NCBI RefSeq assembly: GCF_022346925.1
Contig: NZ_JAKRNJ010000004.1
Span: forward strand, 496,001-560,000
From: Microvirga sp. ACRRW
Lineage (GTDB): Bacteria; Pseudomonadota; Alphaproteobacteria; Rhizobiales; Beijerinckiaceae
Reading direction: 5' to 3'
Length of the DNA: 64,000 nucleotides
Below are positions 42,260 to 51,250 of the stretch, piece by piece. The translations under genes and the position numbers were made by a program. A model generated the notes under the pieces. It saw only the letters and a list, made by a program, of their open reading frames with translations. It had not been told where the DNA came from and ran no database searches. Every line of letters begins with the position of its first letter. Positions within the stretch are counted from its first letter, which is position 1.

Positions 42260-42772
42260 TCAAGGCCGGTCGTGACGGTAGAACGCGTTCGGGATGCCCT
42301 GGTAATCCCGAACCTCCGTGAGCCGCATGCCGACCTTCTCCAGTACCCGGCGCGAGGCTGCGTGGTCAGCGACGGCGAAGCCGATCACATGGTCGAGCGA
42401 TGTCGCCCGGTAGATCCATTGGAGCAGAGCACCGGCGATTTCCGTCGCGTAGCCCTGTCCCCAGAACTCGCGCTTGAAGCTGTAGCCGAGCTCGGCCTCG
42501 CCGGTCTCTTCGAACAAGCTGAAGCCCGCCCGGCCGACGAACCGGCCCTGCCCATCGAGAGCCTTGAACTTCGACCAGCCATGCTCGGCGTAATCGGCGC
42601 GAAACCTGGCAAATCTCCTCCGGAGAGAGGCCTCGTCCCAAGCAGGCTCTCCGGCTTCGAGAAAGCGCTGCACCTGCGGGTCGCCATGCAGCTCGACCAG
42701 CAGAGGAAAGTCCTCCTCCTGCCATGGATAGAGCCGCAAGCGCTCCGTCCTAAGAATGGGTTCGGACATCAT
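42260..42772 (-). CDS. GNAT-family N-acetyltransferase (RimJ/RimL-like)
   Basis: A 170-residue acetyltransferase beginning ILRTERLRLYPWQEEDFP, the usual opening of RimJ-type GNAT proteins. The acetyl-CoA loop is the EFWGQGYATEIAGALLQW stretch, and AVADHAASRRVLEKVGM is the conserved motif B. Acetyl acceptor unknown. The ATG overlaps the stop of the preceding amidotransferase gene by 4 nt, so the two are co-translated. Confidence 0.9.
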   Translation of the reverse strand: MMSEPILRTERLRLYPWQEEDFPLLVELHGDPQVQRFLEAGEPAWDEASLRRRFARFRADYAEHGWSKFKALDGQGRFVGRAGFSLFEETGEAELGYSFKREFWGQGYATEIAGALLQWIYRATSLDHVIGFAVADHAASRRVLEKVGMRLTEVRDYQGIPNAFYRHDRP

Positions 42773-43497
42773 GCAGGCACCCGCGTGTCGAGCCAGTGAT
42801 CGAGAAACCTGTCGATCCAGCGCGACACGTGCGGATCGTACTGGAAACGTCCTTCAAGCTGGCGGATGCGGTCCTGCGCGCCGGGCGCGGCAAGGCGCTC
42901 TTCGGCGACCACTGTCCAGCGACAGAGCATGGCGTGCGTGACCTCCGGATGGAACTGAAGCCCGAACGCCTTCTCGCCGACTTGGATCGCCTGGGTCGGA
43001 AAGTCATCGCCCGTGGCCAGCGTCTTGGCTCCCAAAGGACAATCGAAGCCTTCACGATGCCAGTGATAGACATGGCTCGGCCAAGGCACGCCCCAGGCCT
43101 CGCTCAGACGATCTCCGGCTTCAGTCGGAACGAGGGGATAATAGCCGATCTCTGCCCGCCCCTCCGGATGCTGCCACACGCTTGCGCCCATGTGCTTCGC
43201 CAGCATCTGCGCCCCGAGGCACAAGCCCAGGAAGGGCTTGTTCTCCTTCAGGGGAACACCGATCCAGTCGATCTCGGCCTTGACGAAATCGTCCGGATCG
43301 TTGGCGCTCATGGGGCCGCCGAAGATCACCGCGCCCGCATGGTCCGCAAGCGTTTCCGGGAGAGGATCGCCGTAGCGGGGGCGCCGGATATCGAGCCGGT
43401 GACCCCGTTCGGCGAGCAGGCGCCCGACACGGCCAGGGGTCGAGTGCTCCTGATGGAGGATAATGAGAACGGGGTCCGTCGCCCGGCGCCTAGCCAT
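42769..43497 (-). CDS. Class I glutamine amidotransferase-like protein (GMP-synthase type domain)
   Basis: A 242-residue protein with the glutaminase triad: Cys in FLGLCLGAQMLAKHMG and His/Glu in FGLQFHPEVTHAML. The AVIFGGPMSANDPD segment matches the oxyanion region. It stands alone rather than fused to a synthetase, like YfeJ/GuaA-1-type free amidotransferases, some of which hydrolyse gamma-glutamyl compounds. GGAGGG lies 6 nt before the ATG. It is followed by the overlapping GNAT gene. Confidence 0.9.
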   Translation of the reverse strand: MARRRATDPVLIILHQEHSTPGRVGRLLAERGHRLDIRRPRYGDPLPETLADHAGAVIFGGPMSANDPDDFVKAEIDWIGVPLKENKPFLGLCLGAQMLAKHMGASVWQHPEGRAEIGYYPLVPTEAGDRLSEAWGVPWPSHVYHWHREGFDCPLGAKTLATGDDFPTQAIQVGEKAFGLQFHPEVTHAMLCRWTVVAEERLAAPGAQDRIRQLEGRFQYDPHVSRWIDRFLDHWLDTRVPA

Positions 43498-43985
43498 GGC
43501 TTCCCTCCGATATGTCGGCGTTTCGCGCCTGGAATGGGCAAGCATGGGGAACCGGGAAGGCGGGGCGGCTGGACATGGCACGATTATTCAGGATGAGACA
43601 TGCCCTGCGCAAGGCTTAAGGTAAATCAGGATCGGCTTGGAAAGCACGATCGCTCAGGCCATGTGAGAACAAAGCGGGCAGCGGGACCGAACCCATAAGA
43701 CCTAAGGCGAAGAGTCGCACGAAAGCCCTGAAATGTCCGAACTTCACCATCGCTTTATTCAACGAATTCAAACGCTTCAGGACCTATGCAATTGGGTTCG
43801 TCTGCACTAAGATCAACTAGGCTGTAAGGGCAGAAGGGGCGGAATATTTCCATCGGCTTTTGCACCTTGGTGCAAGGATGATAGAACCCTGATTCCCGAT
43901 GCAGCCATGGAAAGCACCTCGATTAACATAAGTTAATTCAGGTGCTCTGAAGAAGTGTGGTCTCTGCATAACAGAAAGAGCGACA
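43498..43985. other. 488-nt intergenic region with a perfect palindrome
   Basis: No coding sequence is supported here. The one clear element is TTGCACC-TT-GGTGCAA (43860-43875), a perfect 7-bp inverted repeat about 110 nt before the receiver gene. A TTAA-N6-TTAA stretch lies at 43923-43936. Both are candidate regulator sites for the downstream gene; the promoter for the minus-strand amidotransferase gene must also lie in this region. Confidence 0.4.
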
Positions 43986-44378
43986 GTGACTGACAGCGTG
44001 ACGAGCGATGGAGATCTCACCGGCCTGCGCATCCTCGTGGTAGAGGACGAAGCGGCAATCTCCCTGCTGTTGGAAGACATGCTTCTCGATTTCGGCTGCG
44101 AGGTCATCGGCCCTGCCGCGCGCCTTTCCGCAGCCCTCGACGCAGTCGCCAAGGAACAGGTGGACCTCGCCATTCTCGACGTGAACGTGGCGGGCGAGCC
44201 GATCTATCCCGTCGCCGAGGCCCTGGCGCAGCGCTCGATCCCCTTCGTCTTCTCGACAGGCTATGGCAGTGCGGGCATCCGCGATTCCTTCCGCGACCGT
44301 CCGGTCCTGCAGAAGCCTTTCGCTCAGCATGACCTGAAGCAAAAGCTGATCATCGCACGGGGCAAGATCTCTTCCTGA
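43986..44378 (+). CDS. Single-domain response regulator (receiver)
   Basis: A 130-residue CheY-like receiver. Acidic residues are in ILVVEDEAAISLLLEDML, the phospho-Asp is in VDLAILDVNVAGEPIYPV, and the conserved Lys is in PVLQKPFAQHDL; the Thr position is FVFSTGYG. There is no output domain. The start is a GTG, and the sequence before it (AAGAG) is a weak ribosome site. This class is common in alphaproteobacteria as a partner of HWE kinases, but no kinase gene is adjacent. Confidence 0.9.
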   Translation: MTDSVTSDGDLTGLRILVVEDEAAISLLLEDMLLDFGCEVIGPAARLSAALDAVAKEQVDLAILDVNVAGEPIYPVAEALAQRSIPFVFSTGYGSAGIRDSFRDRPVLQKPFAQHDLKQKLIIARGKISS

Positions 44379-44548
44379 TCGTACAGGATGCGAGATTTCC
44401 TCGTTGATCAACCAGACAATTCCTCAAAGAAATTAGCCATGTGTCATTGAGCACACGGGATGCTGCCGATTCAGCTTTGCTCTTGCCTTAATGCTGCTAA
44501 GGTGCTGTTACGTTACCTAGTATAGGCAAATTTAGCTCGTCGACGGTC

Positions 44549-47500
44549 ATGGCTGCACATACTTTCCGGCTTCTTGCGGCGGCGAGCACTCTCGTGCTGT
44601 GCCTGACCGAAGCTCACGCGCAATCGCCTTTTCCCCGACAGATTCCCGCCGTCGGCTCCATCGTCGCCGCCAAGGGCGGTGAGGAAATGCGCTTCGTCCG
44701 CGAGGATCTCTGGCGCGCAGCGCAAATCCGGCAGGACGTGATCGGCGGCGATGTGCTGCGCACCAACGCCATCGGCAACCTCGCCATTCTCTTTGCGGAC
44801 CAGACCCAGATCCGCGTCGGTCGCAATTCCACGCTGACCGTCGATTCCGTGGCGGGCGGCGCCAGCGGCACGACCACGCTCAATCTCGATGCCGGCAGCA
44901 TCTGGGCGCGTGCGGCGCGCGGCGGCTCGGGCGTCGATGTGAAGACCCCAGCGGCTGTGGCCGCCATCCGTGGCACCGATTGGTCGCTCTCCGTCGAGGG
45001 CGGACGCACCTCGCTCATCGTGCTGGAGGGCGTGGTCGAGCTGAGCAACGCGCAAGGCTCCGTCACGGTCCGCCAGGGCGAAGGCGCGGTCGCGTCCATC
45101 GGACGAGCCCCCACGAAATTCGTGCTCACGAACTCGGAAGACCGCGAGCAGATGCTCTTCTATCTGAGCCTGCGCGATACGTTTTCCTCCTTGCCGGCCT
45201 CACCGCTCACGGGTTCGGCTCTCAGGGCCGAGCGCGCGCGGATCACAGCCGTACCGCCGGAGCAGCGCAACGCCGAGGATTGGCTGAGCCTTGCCGAAGC
45301 GGCGCTTTCTCTCGATGGCCGCGCTGGTGCGGAGCATGCTCTGACGCAAGCCCGCGCCAAAGGCTTGAACGCCTCGCAGCGTGCCCGCGCCGATCTCGTG
45401 GAGGCCACTCTTCTCGGCATGCAGCACCGCTGGTCGGACGCGGCCTCCCTCTTCGCGAAAGCCGAGCGCGGGGTCGATGCGAAACGCCGCGTGATCGCAT
45501 CCTATGGCCGCTACATCGCCCAATCGCTCGCCAATCCAAACCGCGTCTATCCGGAACCGAAGAGCACCCTCAACGATCCGCTGGCCGTGCTGGCCCATGC
45601 CTATGTGACGGCTTTCCGCCAGGACCTGAAAGCGGCAGCCGAAATATTGAAGGCTGCGGAAAAGCGCTTCCCGAACGATGCGCGCATCGCGGTCATGTCG
45701 GCGCAGATTTCCTATACGCTCAACCGGCGCGAGGAGATGCGCGATTCCATCGCCCGGGCCAAGGCTATCGACCCGAACGATCCGGACGTGATCGCCGCCG
45801 ACAGCAACATTCGCGGCGATATCGACGGCGAGGTGAATGCCGCCATCGAGGCCTTGCATAAGGCCGCAGCCGTTGCGCCGGGCGATTCCAACATCTGGAA
45901 CAGCATCGGCCTTTTCGAATCAGACCGCGACCGGCCTCTGGCGGCTGAAGCGGCAATGCGCCGGGCAATCGAGGAAGATCCGGGCAGCCCCGTGTCTTAC
46001 GCCAATCTTGCGATCCTCCTGCTCGACCAGAACCAGGTTGATGAAGCGGGCGTGCTGATCGACAAGGCGCTCGCGCTCGATCCGGATTTTCACTACGCCT
46101 ATATCGCGCGGGGACGATACCTGCTGCAGAAGGGCGAAATGGCAAAAGCCATCGAGGCCATTCTCGCCGGCTCCGCCGCTAATCCGGGACTATCTCAAGG
46201 CCTGCTGCTGGCGGCCATCGCCTATTACCAGAACGGCGAGGAAGAGTTGGCCGATCAGGCGCTCGACAACGCGGATCGTCTCGACCCCAACGACCCCGTG
46301 GTGTCGAGCGCGCGCACGGCCATCGCAATCGATCAGTATCAGGCGGATCAGGCCATTCTCGCCGCCCGCGAGACCCTGCGCCGGTATCGCCAGCGCGGCG
46401 GCGATTTTGCAGGGCTTGCGGTGAACAAGGATGGCGGCTCCTATCCCGCGCAGGCCTACCGCTTCCTGAACCTCAACGAGTGGTCGCGTTTCTACGGCGA
46501 CCGCGTGTTCGATCCGTTCAGCGCTTCGAGCTATTTCGATCAGGCCGCCGTCGACCGGCCACGGCTGTTCACGGCGCGACCTGATGTCTCCACCATCGAG
46601 ACCGGCGTCGATGTGGACATGACGGCACTCAACCTGACGCTTCAGGGCCTGTTCTTCGATCCCCTCGCGGTTTCAGGCCGCATCGGACGCATCGACCTGA
46701 TCCGCCGCCCCTTCCTCGACATCGAGATCGGCGGCGGCCTGCTGTCACGCAATGGCAATATCGGCTGGGAAACCGAGGCGAATGTGCAGGGCTACACGAA
46801 CGAGCCGCTGCCCACATCCTTCTCGCTCAATGTCGGCCGCGCGCAGACGCGCGAAGGCGCGACCATCGACCGCGAGGACGAAACCAAGGGCGCCTTCTTC
46901 ATCGGCTCCGCGCCTTCAGCGTCGGATCGCTTCGTGCTGTTCGGCGCAGGGGCGGAAGGCAAGCCCGGCATTGCCACAGTCAGCACGCCCACGAGCGTCT
47001 TCACGGGCACACGGGACACCACCACCGTACTCGGCGGCGCTGGCTGGAGCCACAGCTTCAGCGACCGAAACGTGGTCACCGCCGCCGTTTTCGGCCAGCG
47101 GAGTTTCGACACGCAGTTCTCGAATGCGGCGGCCTACCTGATTCCTCCGATCATCCTCGGAGGCGCGCAGCGGGAGCGCAGCCGCACTGAGGGTGTGATG
47201 GCCGCGATCTCCCACAGCATCGGCATTGACGATTTCACGCTGCGCTACGGTTTCGAGGGTCAGCGCGGGCGTACATACAGCAGTACCACGGGCACGAGCT
47301 ATATCCTCAATGCGCAAACCGGCGAGTCCGTGGTCACGCCTGTCAATGAGGAAAGCGACACCACGTTCAAGGCGACGCGGCTTTATGCCGATCTCTTCTG
47401 GCGTCCGTCGGATTGGTTCGAGGCTCAGGCCGGCATTCAGCGCACAACGCTGGATACGGATTTCGGTGACGACACCCTGATTTCACCGCGCGTCGGCATC

Positions 47501-48184
47501 GGCATCGCTCCTGTAGAAGGCCATTGGCTGCGGGCTGCCTACCGCCGCGAGGGGCTGATGCCGCTGGCCTATACGCTCTCGCCCGTTACCACCGTAGGCC
47601 TCGTGCCCAACACCCTGCCGGTCGCCCTCGGAGGCGAGACCGACACGCTCGCCTTGCGCTGGGATGCGGAATGGTCGCCCTATCTCTTCACCGCCGTCGA
47701 GTATCAGCGCCAGGATGCCGAGAATCTCGATATCGGCGTGCCGAGCACGTTCGACAGCATCGTCGTCGAAAAGGCGCGCATCGAACGGTTGGCAGCAACG
47801 GCCAATCTGTGGCTCACTCATGGCTTCGGCGTCTTCGGCACCATCGGCACTCAATCGGCTGAAGTGCGCGCTGGCGATGCGCTCAACAGAGACGTTCCGC
47901 TGATCGCTGGCGATTTCGCGCGCGCTGGCGTCACCTTCGTTCATCCAAGCCGCCTCAAGCTGACTGTCGCCGCCACCTTCGTGGGCGATGTGCAGGGCAA
48001 TTTGCAGGGCGCCGAACTCGACGATTACTGGACGACGGATGCGTCGCTGACCTGGGAAACACCGGATCGCCGGCTGCTCTTCGGCCTGAGCGTTCTCAAC
48101 ATGCTCGACGAGGCCTATGAGGTCGCGCCGAATATTCCAGGGCCAGGACGCACCTTCGCGGCTAGCGTGAAGGCACGGTTCTGA
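44549..48184 (+). CDS. FecR-domain, TPR-rich protein with C-terminal outer-membrane beta-barrel
   Basis: A 1211-residue exported protein. A signal peptide spans residues 1-25 (cleavage after AHA). Residues about 35-175 form a FecR domain (GDVLRTNAIGNLAILFADQTQIRVGRNS and AAIRGTDWSLSVEGGRTSLIVLEGVVEL). Residues about 240-620 contain TPR-like helical repeats (for example DSNIWNSIGLFESDRDRPLAAEAAMRRAI). From about 680 to the end lie alternating amphipathic strands ending KARF with a terminal Phe, typical of TonB-receptor-like outer-membrane barrels, though no plug domain or TonB box is seen. The next gene, a CHASE2 cyclase, starts 2 nt after its stop codon. Confidence 0.85.
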   Translation: MAAHTFRLLAAASTLVLCLTEAHAQSPFPRQIPAVGSIVAAKGGEEMRFVREDLWRAAQIRQDVIGGDVLRTNAIGNLAILFADQTQIRVGRNSTLTVDSVAGGASGTTTLNLDAGSIWARAARGGSGVDVKTPAAVAAIRGTDWSLSVEGGRTSLIVLEGVVELSNAQGSVTVRQGEGAVASIGRAPTKFVLTNSEDREQMLFYLSLRDTFSSLPASPLTGSALRAERARITAVPPEQRNAEDWLSLAEAALSLDGRAGAEHALTQARAKGLNASQRARADLVEATLLGMQHRWSDAASLFAKAERGVDAKRRVIASYGRYIAQSLANPNRVYPEPKSTLNDPLAVLAHAYVTAFRQDLKAAAEILKAAEKRFPNDARIAVMSAQISYTLNRREEMRDSIARAKAIDPNDPDVIAADSNIRGDIDGEVNAAIEALHKAAAVAPGDSNIWNSIGLFESDRDRPLAAEAAMRRAIEEDPGSPVSYANLAILLLDQNQVDEAGVLIDKALALDPDFHYAYIARGRYLLQKGEMAKAIEAILAGSAANPGLSQGLLLAAIAYYQNGEEELADQALDNADRLDPNDPVVSSARTAIAIDQYQADQAILAARETLRRYRQRGGDFAGLAVNKDGGSYPAQAYRFLNLNEWSRFYGDRVFDPFSASSYFDQAAVDRPRLFTARPDVSTIETGVDVDMTALNLTLQGLFFDPLAVSGRIGRIDLIRRPFLDIEIGGGLLSRNGNIGWETEANVQGYTNEPLPTSFSLNVGRAQTREGATIDREDETKGAFFIGSAPSASDRFVLFGAGAEGKPGIATVSTPTSVFTGTRDTTTVLGGAGWSHSFSDRNVVTAAVFGQRSFDTQFSNAAAYLIPPIILGGAQRERSRTEGVMAAISHSIGIDDFTLRYGFEGQRGRTYSSTTGTSYILNAQTGESVVTPVNEESDTTFKATRLYADLFWRPSDWFEAQAGIQRTTLDTDFGDDTLISPRVGIGIAPVEGHWLRAAYRREGLMPLAYTLSPVTTVGLVPNTLPVALGGETDTLALRWDAEWSPYLFTAVEYQRQDAENLDIGVPSTFDSIVVEKARIERLAATANLWLTHGFGVFGTIGTQSAEVRAGDALNRDVPLIAGDFARAGVTFVHPSRLKLTVAATFVGDVQGNLQGAELDDYWTTDASLTWETPDRRLLFGLSVLNMLDEAYEVAPNIPGPGRTFAASVKARF

Positions 48185-48186
48185 GA

Positions 48187-50163
48187 GTGAACGAGGGCTC
48201 ATCCGCCAGACCCGCGCAGACCGGAGAGCCGCTCTGGCGGCACTTCGTCATGGCGGGACTCATCGCCGCTCTTTTGAGCCCACTCGTTTTCTTTCAGCCT
48301 TTCACGCTGATCGAGTCGAAGCTCTTCGACGTGCTCTCGACCATCGCGCCGCCGCGCCCGCAGACTTACGGCGTGGAGGTCGTCGCCATCGACGAGCCGT
48401 CCTTCTCCGAGATCGGGCAACGCTGGCCCTGGCCGCGCGATCTTCATGCGCAGCTCATCGAGCGGCTGCGCGCGGCGGGCGCGAAAGCCATCGGTTTCGA
48501 CATCATCTTTTCCGAACCCTCGACGGCGGAAGCAGACAAGCGCCTCGCCGCAGCACTCGGGCCGGATGTGGTGCTGGCCGCCGACGATGTGACGACGAAG
48601 CTAGATCACGGCATACAGACCACGCGCGTCAACCCCATCGATCCTTTTCTCGATGCAGGCGCGGTTCCTGGCGTCGCCTCCGTCGATCCGGACGGCGATG
48701 TCTATCTGCGCCGCATGCCGTCACAACCGGACAGTTTCGCAGCCGAAGTTCTGAGACTTGCGGGCAAGCCAGTTCAGCCCGTGCCCGAAGGCGCGCTCAT
48801 CCAGCATTTCGGTCCCGCCCGCACCTATCCCACCGTGTCTTATTATCAGGCTCTCGATCCTGAAGAATTCCTTCAGCCAGGACGCTTTAAGGACAAGATC
48901 GTTCTGGTGGGGCTGAGCTTGAAAGCGGCGACCTCCGCCGATGCAGGTGCACCCGATACCTTTCCCACCGCCTACACCCTGACGACGGGCGGCCTCACGG
49001 CGGGCGTGGAGGTGCAGGCGACCATCATCGACAACCTGCTGCACAAACTCTTCGTTATTCCCGTTTCCCGCCTCGCGGTGCTGCTCATGCTCGTAGGGGC
49101 CGCCTGCCTTGCCGCAACCATGTCCATTGGCGGCGTGACATGGAGAACTGGATTCGCGGTCCTGTTCGTGGTGATCTTCTTCACCGTGGGCTCATGGCTC
49201 GTGCTGCGCGTCGAGCGCATATGGCTGCCGCCCGTACTGCCGATTACTGCGGCGCTCGCTGTTTTCGGCACTCGCTTCGGTCTCGATTATGCCCGCGAGC
49301 GGCAGCTGCGCCATGCGGTGTCCGAGGCGTTCTCGCGCTATCTCTCGCCCGATCTCGTGGCGCAGCTCGCGCGCGATCCGAGCGCGCTGAAGCTCGGCGG
49401 CGAGCGGCGCAATCTCTCGATCCTTTTCTGCGACGTGCGCGGCTTCACTACCCTGTCGGAAAAGCTGAAGGACGAACCGGAACGCCTGACCTCGCTCATC
49501 AACCGCCTGCTCGATCCCCTCTCCGGAGCTGTGCTCGCGGAGGGAGGCACCATCGACAAGTACATGGGCGATTGCGTGATGGCATTCTGGAACGCGCCGC
49601 TGCCGAGCGAGGATCATCCAAGGCGCGCAGTGCAGGCGGCCATGCGCATGATGGAAGCCGTCGAGGTGCTCAATGCCTCCCTTCGGCGTGAGGAAGGCGA
49701 GAACGCGCCGGTCTTCGCGGTGGGTGTCGGCATCAACACGGGCGATTGCGTGGTCGGCAATGTGGGCTCGCGCTGGCGCTACGATTATTCGGTGCTCGGC
49801 GACACGGTGAACCTCGCCTCGCGGCTCGAGAGCCTGTCGAAGGAATACAAAGTTTCGCTGATCTTAGGCCCGGCAACAGCCGATGCGGTGCGTGAGGATT
49901 ACGTGCTGATTGAACTCGACCGCATCGCCGTTCGCGGACGCGCGACGGAATCGGCCATCTACACGGTGGTGGCGCCCGCATCGCAACAGCACGATCCGGC
50001 GATTGCGGATCTCGTTCGGCTCCATTCCCAGGCTCTGACGAGCATGCGCGTGGGACGGCGGGAGGAAGCGCTCGGCCTCGTCGCGCGCTGTGAGACGCTT
50101 CATCCTGCACTTGCTGGGTATTACCGGGCGCTCACGTACAAGATCGGCCCGATGCAGGGTTGA
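48187..50163 (+). CDS. CHASE2-domain class III adenylate/guanylate cyclase
   Basis: A 658-residue membrane protein with GTG start. One N-terminal span (HFVMAGLIAALLSPLVFF) precedes a CHASE2 domain outside the membrane (about 45-290); three closely spaced spans follow (about 300-370). The cyclase domain occupies about 410-600. Metal-binding aspartates are in SILFCDVRGFTTLSEKL and TIDKYMGDCVMAFW, and the VGINTGDCVVGNVGS and YSVLGDTVNLASRLE segments are intact, so it should be active. Lys in TIDKYMGD suits ATP, but specificity is inference. It shares an operon with the FecR-TPR-barrel gene. Confidence 0.93.
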   Translation: MNEGSSARPAQTGEPLWRHFVMAGLIAALLSPLVFFQPFTLIESKLFDVLSTIAPPRPQTYGVEVVAIDEPSFSEIGQRWPWPRDLHAQLIERLRAAGAKAIGFDIIFSEPSTAEADKRLAAALGPDVVLAADDVTTKLDHGIQTTRVNPIDPFLDAGAVPGVASVDPDGDVYLRRMPSQPDSFAAEVLRLAGKPVQPVPEGALIQHFGPARTYPTVSYYQALDPEEFLQPGRFKDKIVLVGLSLKAATSADAGAPDTFPTAYTLTTGGLTAGVEVQATIIDNLLHKLFVIPVSRLAVLLMLVGAACLAATMSIGGVTWRTGFAVLFVVIFFTVGSWLVLRVERIWLPPVLPITAALAVFGTRFGLDYARERQLRHAVSEAFSRYLSPDLVAQLARDPSALKLGGERRNLSILFCDVRGFTTLSEKLKDEPERLTSLINRLLDPLSGAVLAEGGTIDKYMGDCVMAFWNAPLPSEDHPRRAVQAAMRMMEAVEVLNASLRREEGENAPVFAVGVGINTGDCVVGNVGSRWRYDYSVLGDTVNLASRLESLSKEYKVSLILGPATADAVREDYVLIELDRIAVRGRATESAIYTVVAPASQQHDPAIADLVRLHSQALTSMRVGRREEALGLVARCETLHPALAGYYRALTYKIGPMQG

Positions 50164-50270
50164 GCTCGCCGCATTTGCGAGCGAATTGCAAGTAAAACGA
50201 AAGACTTGCGTCCAGACACCCAATCTCTATAAGGGCGGCTCCGCTTTCCCTGTTCTCGTCGATGTAAGCC

Positions 50271-51158
50271 ATGAGCCGCCTTCAAAAGCTTGCCATCGGC
50301 AGCATATTCATCGGAGCGCTCGTCTTTGCGCTCAAATATGCCGCCTATTACCTGACGGGGAGCATTGCGCTCTATTCGGACGCGCTCGAGAGCATCATCA
50401 ACGTGGTGACGGCGATTGCGGCCTTCATGGCCGTTCGGCTGAGCGCCGCGCCCGCTGATGCAAACCATCCTTACGGCCACCACAAGGTGGAGTATTTCTC
50501 CGCCGTGCTCGAAGGCGTGCTGATCATCGTCGCCGCTCTGATGATCCTGCGCGAGGCCTATTTCGGTTTCTTCTCGCCGAAGATGATCGATGCTCCCGCT
50601 CAGGGCCTTGCCGTCAACGCATTGGCGACAATCATCAACGGCATCTGGTCGTGGATCCTGATCCATCGGGGCCGTCGCCTGCGCTCGCCCGCCATCGTCG
50701 CCGACGGGCGGCATCTTCTGACGGACGTGTTCACCTCGGTGGGCGTCCTCCTCGGCCTCGTGCTCGTCCCCATCACCGGCTGGACCTGGCTCGATCCCGT
50801 GCTCGCCGCCTTCGTCGCGCTCAACATTCTCTGGTCCGGCTGGGGGCTGATCAAGGAAAGCATCGGCGGCCTCATGGACGAGGCCCTGCCCGAAGCGACA
50901 CTCTCGCGGGTGCGCGAGCTGATCTCCTGCAATGCGGAAGGCGCCATCGAGGCGCACGACCTTCGCACGCGGCATGCGGGCAAGATGACCTTCATCGACT
51001 TCCATCTCGTCGTGCCCGGCACCATGAGCGTGACGGATGCGCACGATATCTGCGACCGCCTGGAGCGGGCGCTCAAGGACGAGATCGAGGACGCGCTCAT
51101 CACGATCCATGTGGAGCCCGACAACAAGGCGAAGCACGCGGGAATCGTGGTTTTGTAA
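50271..51158 (+). CDS. Cation diffusion facilitator (FieF-like) transporter
   Basis: A 295-residue inner-membrane protein with six membrane spans and a C-terminal cytoplasmic domain. The metal-site motifs are YSDALESIINV in helix 2 (DxxxE rather than HxxxD), HPYGHHKVEYF in the loop and ADGRHLLTDVFTS in helix 5. Members export divalent metals such as Zn, Fe, Mn or Co in exchange for protons. The C-terminal part with FHLVVPGTMSVTDAHDICDRLE is the regulatory ferredoxin-like domain. It lies 107 nt after the cyclase gene and seems to be an independent unit. Confidence 0.92.
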   Translation: MSRLQKLAIGSIFIGALVFALKYAAYYLTGSIALYSDALESIINVVTAIAAFMAVRLSAAPADANHPYGHHKVEYFSAVLEGVLIIVAALMILREAYFGFFSPKMIDAPAQGLAVNALATIINGIWSWILIHRGRRLRSPAIVADGRHLLTDVFTSVGVLLGLVLVPITGWTWLDPVLAAFVALNILWSGWGLIKESIGGLMDEALPEATLSRVRELISCNAEGAIEAHDLRTRHAGKMTFIDFHLVVPGTMSVTDAHDICDRLERALKDEIEDALITIHVEPDNKAKHAGIVVL

Positions 51159-51250
51159 CGCAACATCTCCGGGCAAGCCTCACGGCTTATCGTCCCGCCC
51201 ATCTGTGAATCCGCAACGCGATGGCGCCCTGCGAGAAGATGAGGATCGAG

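Noticed and set aside
43923..43936. TTAA-N6-TTAA as a CtrA-binding site
   Set aside because: The spacing differs from the TTAA-N7-TTAA consensus and no other support is present.
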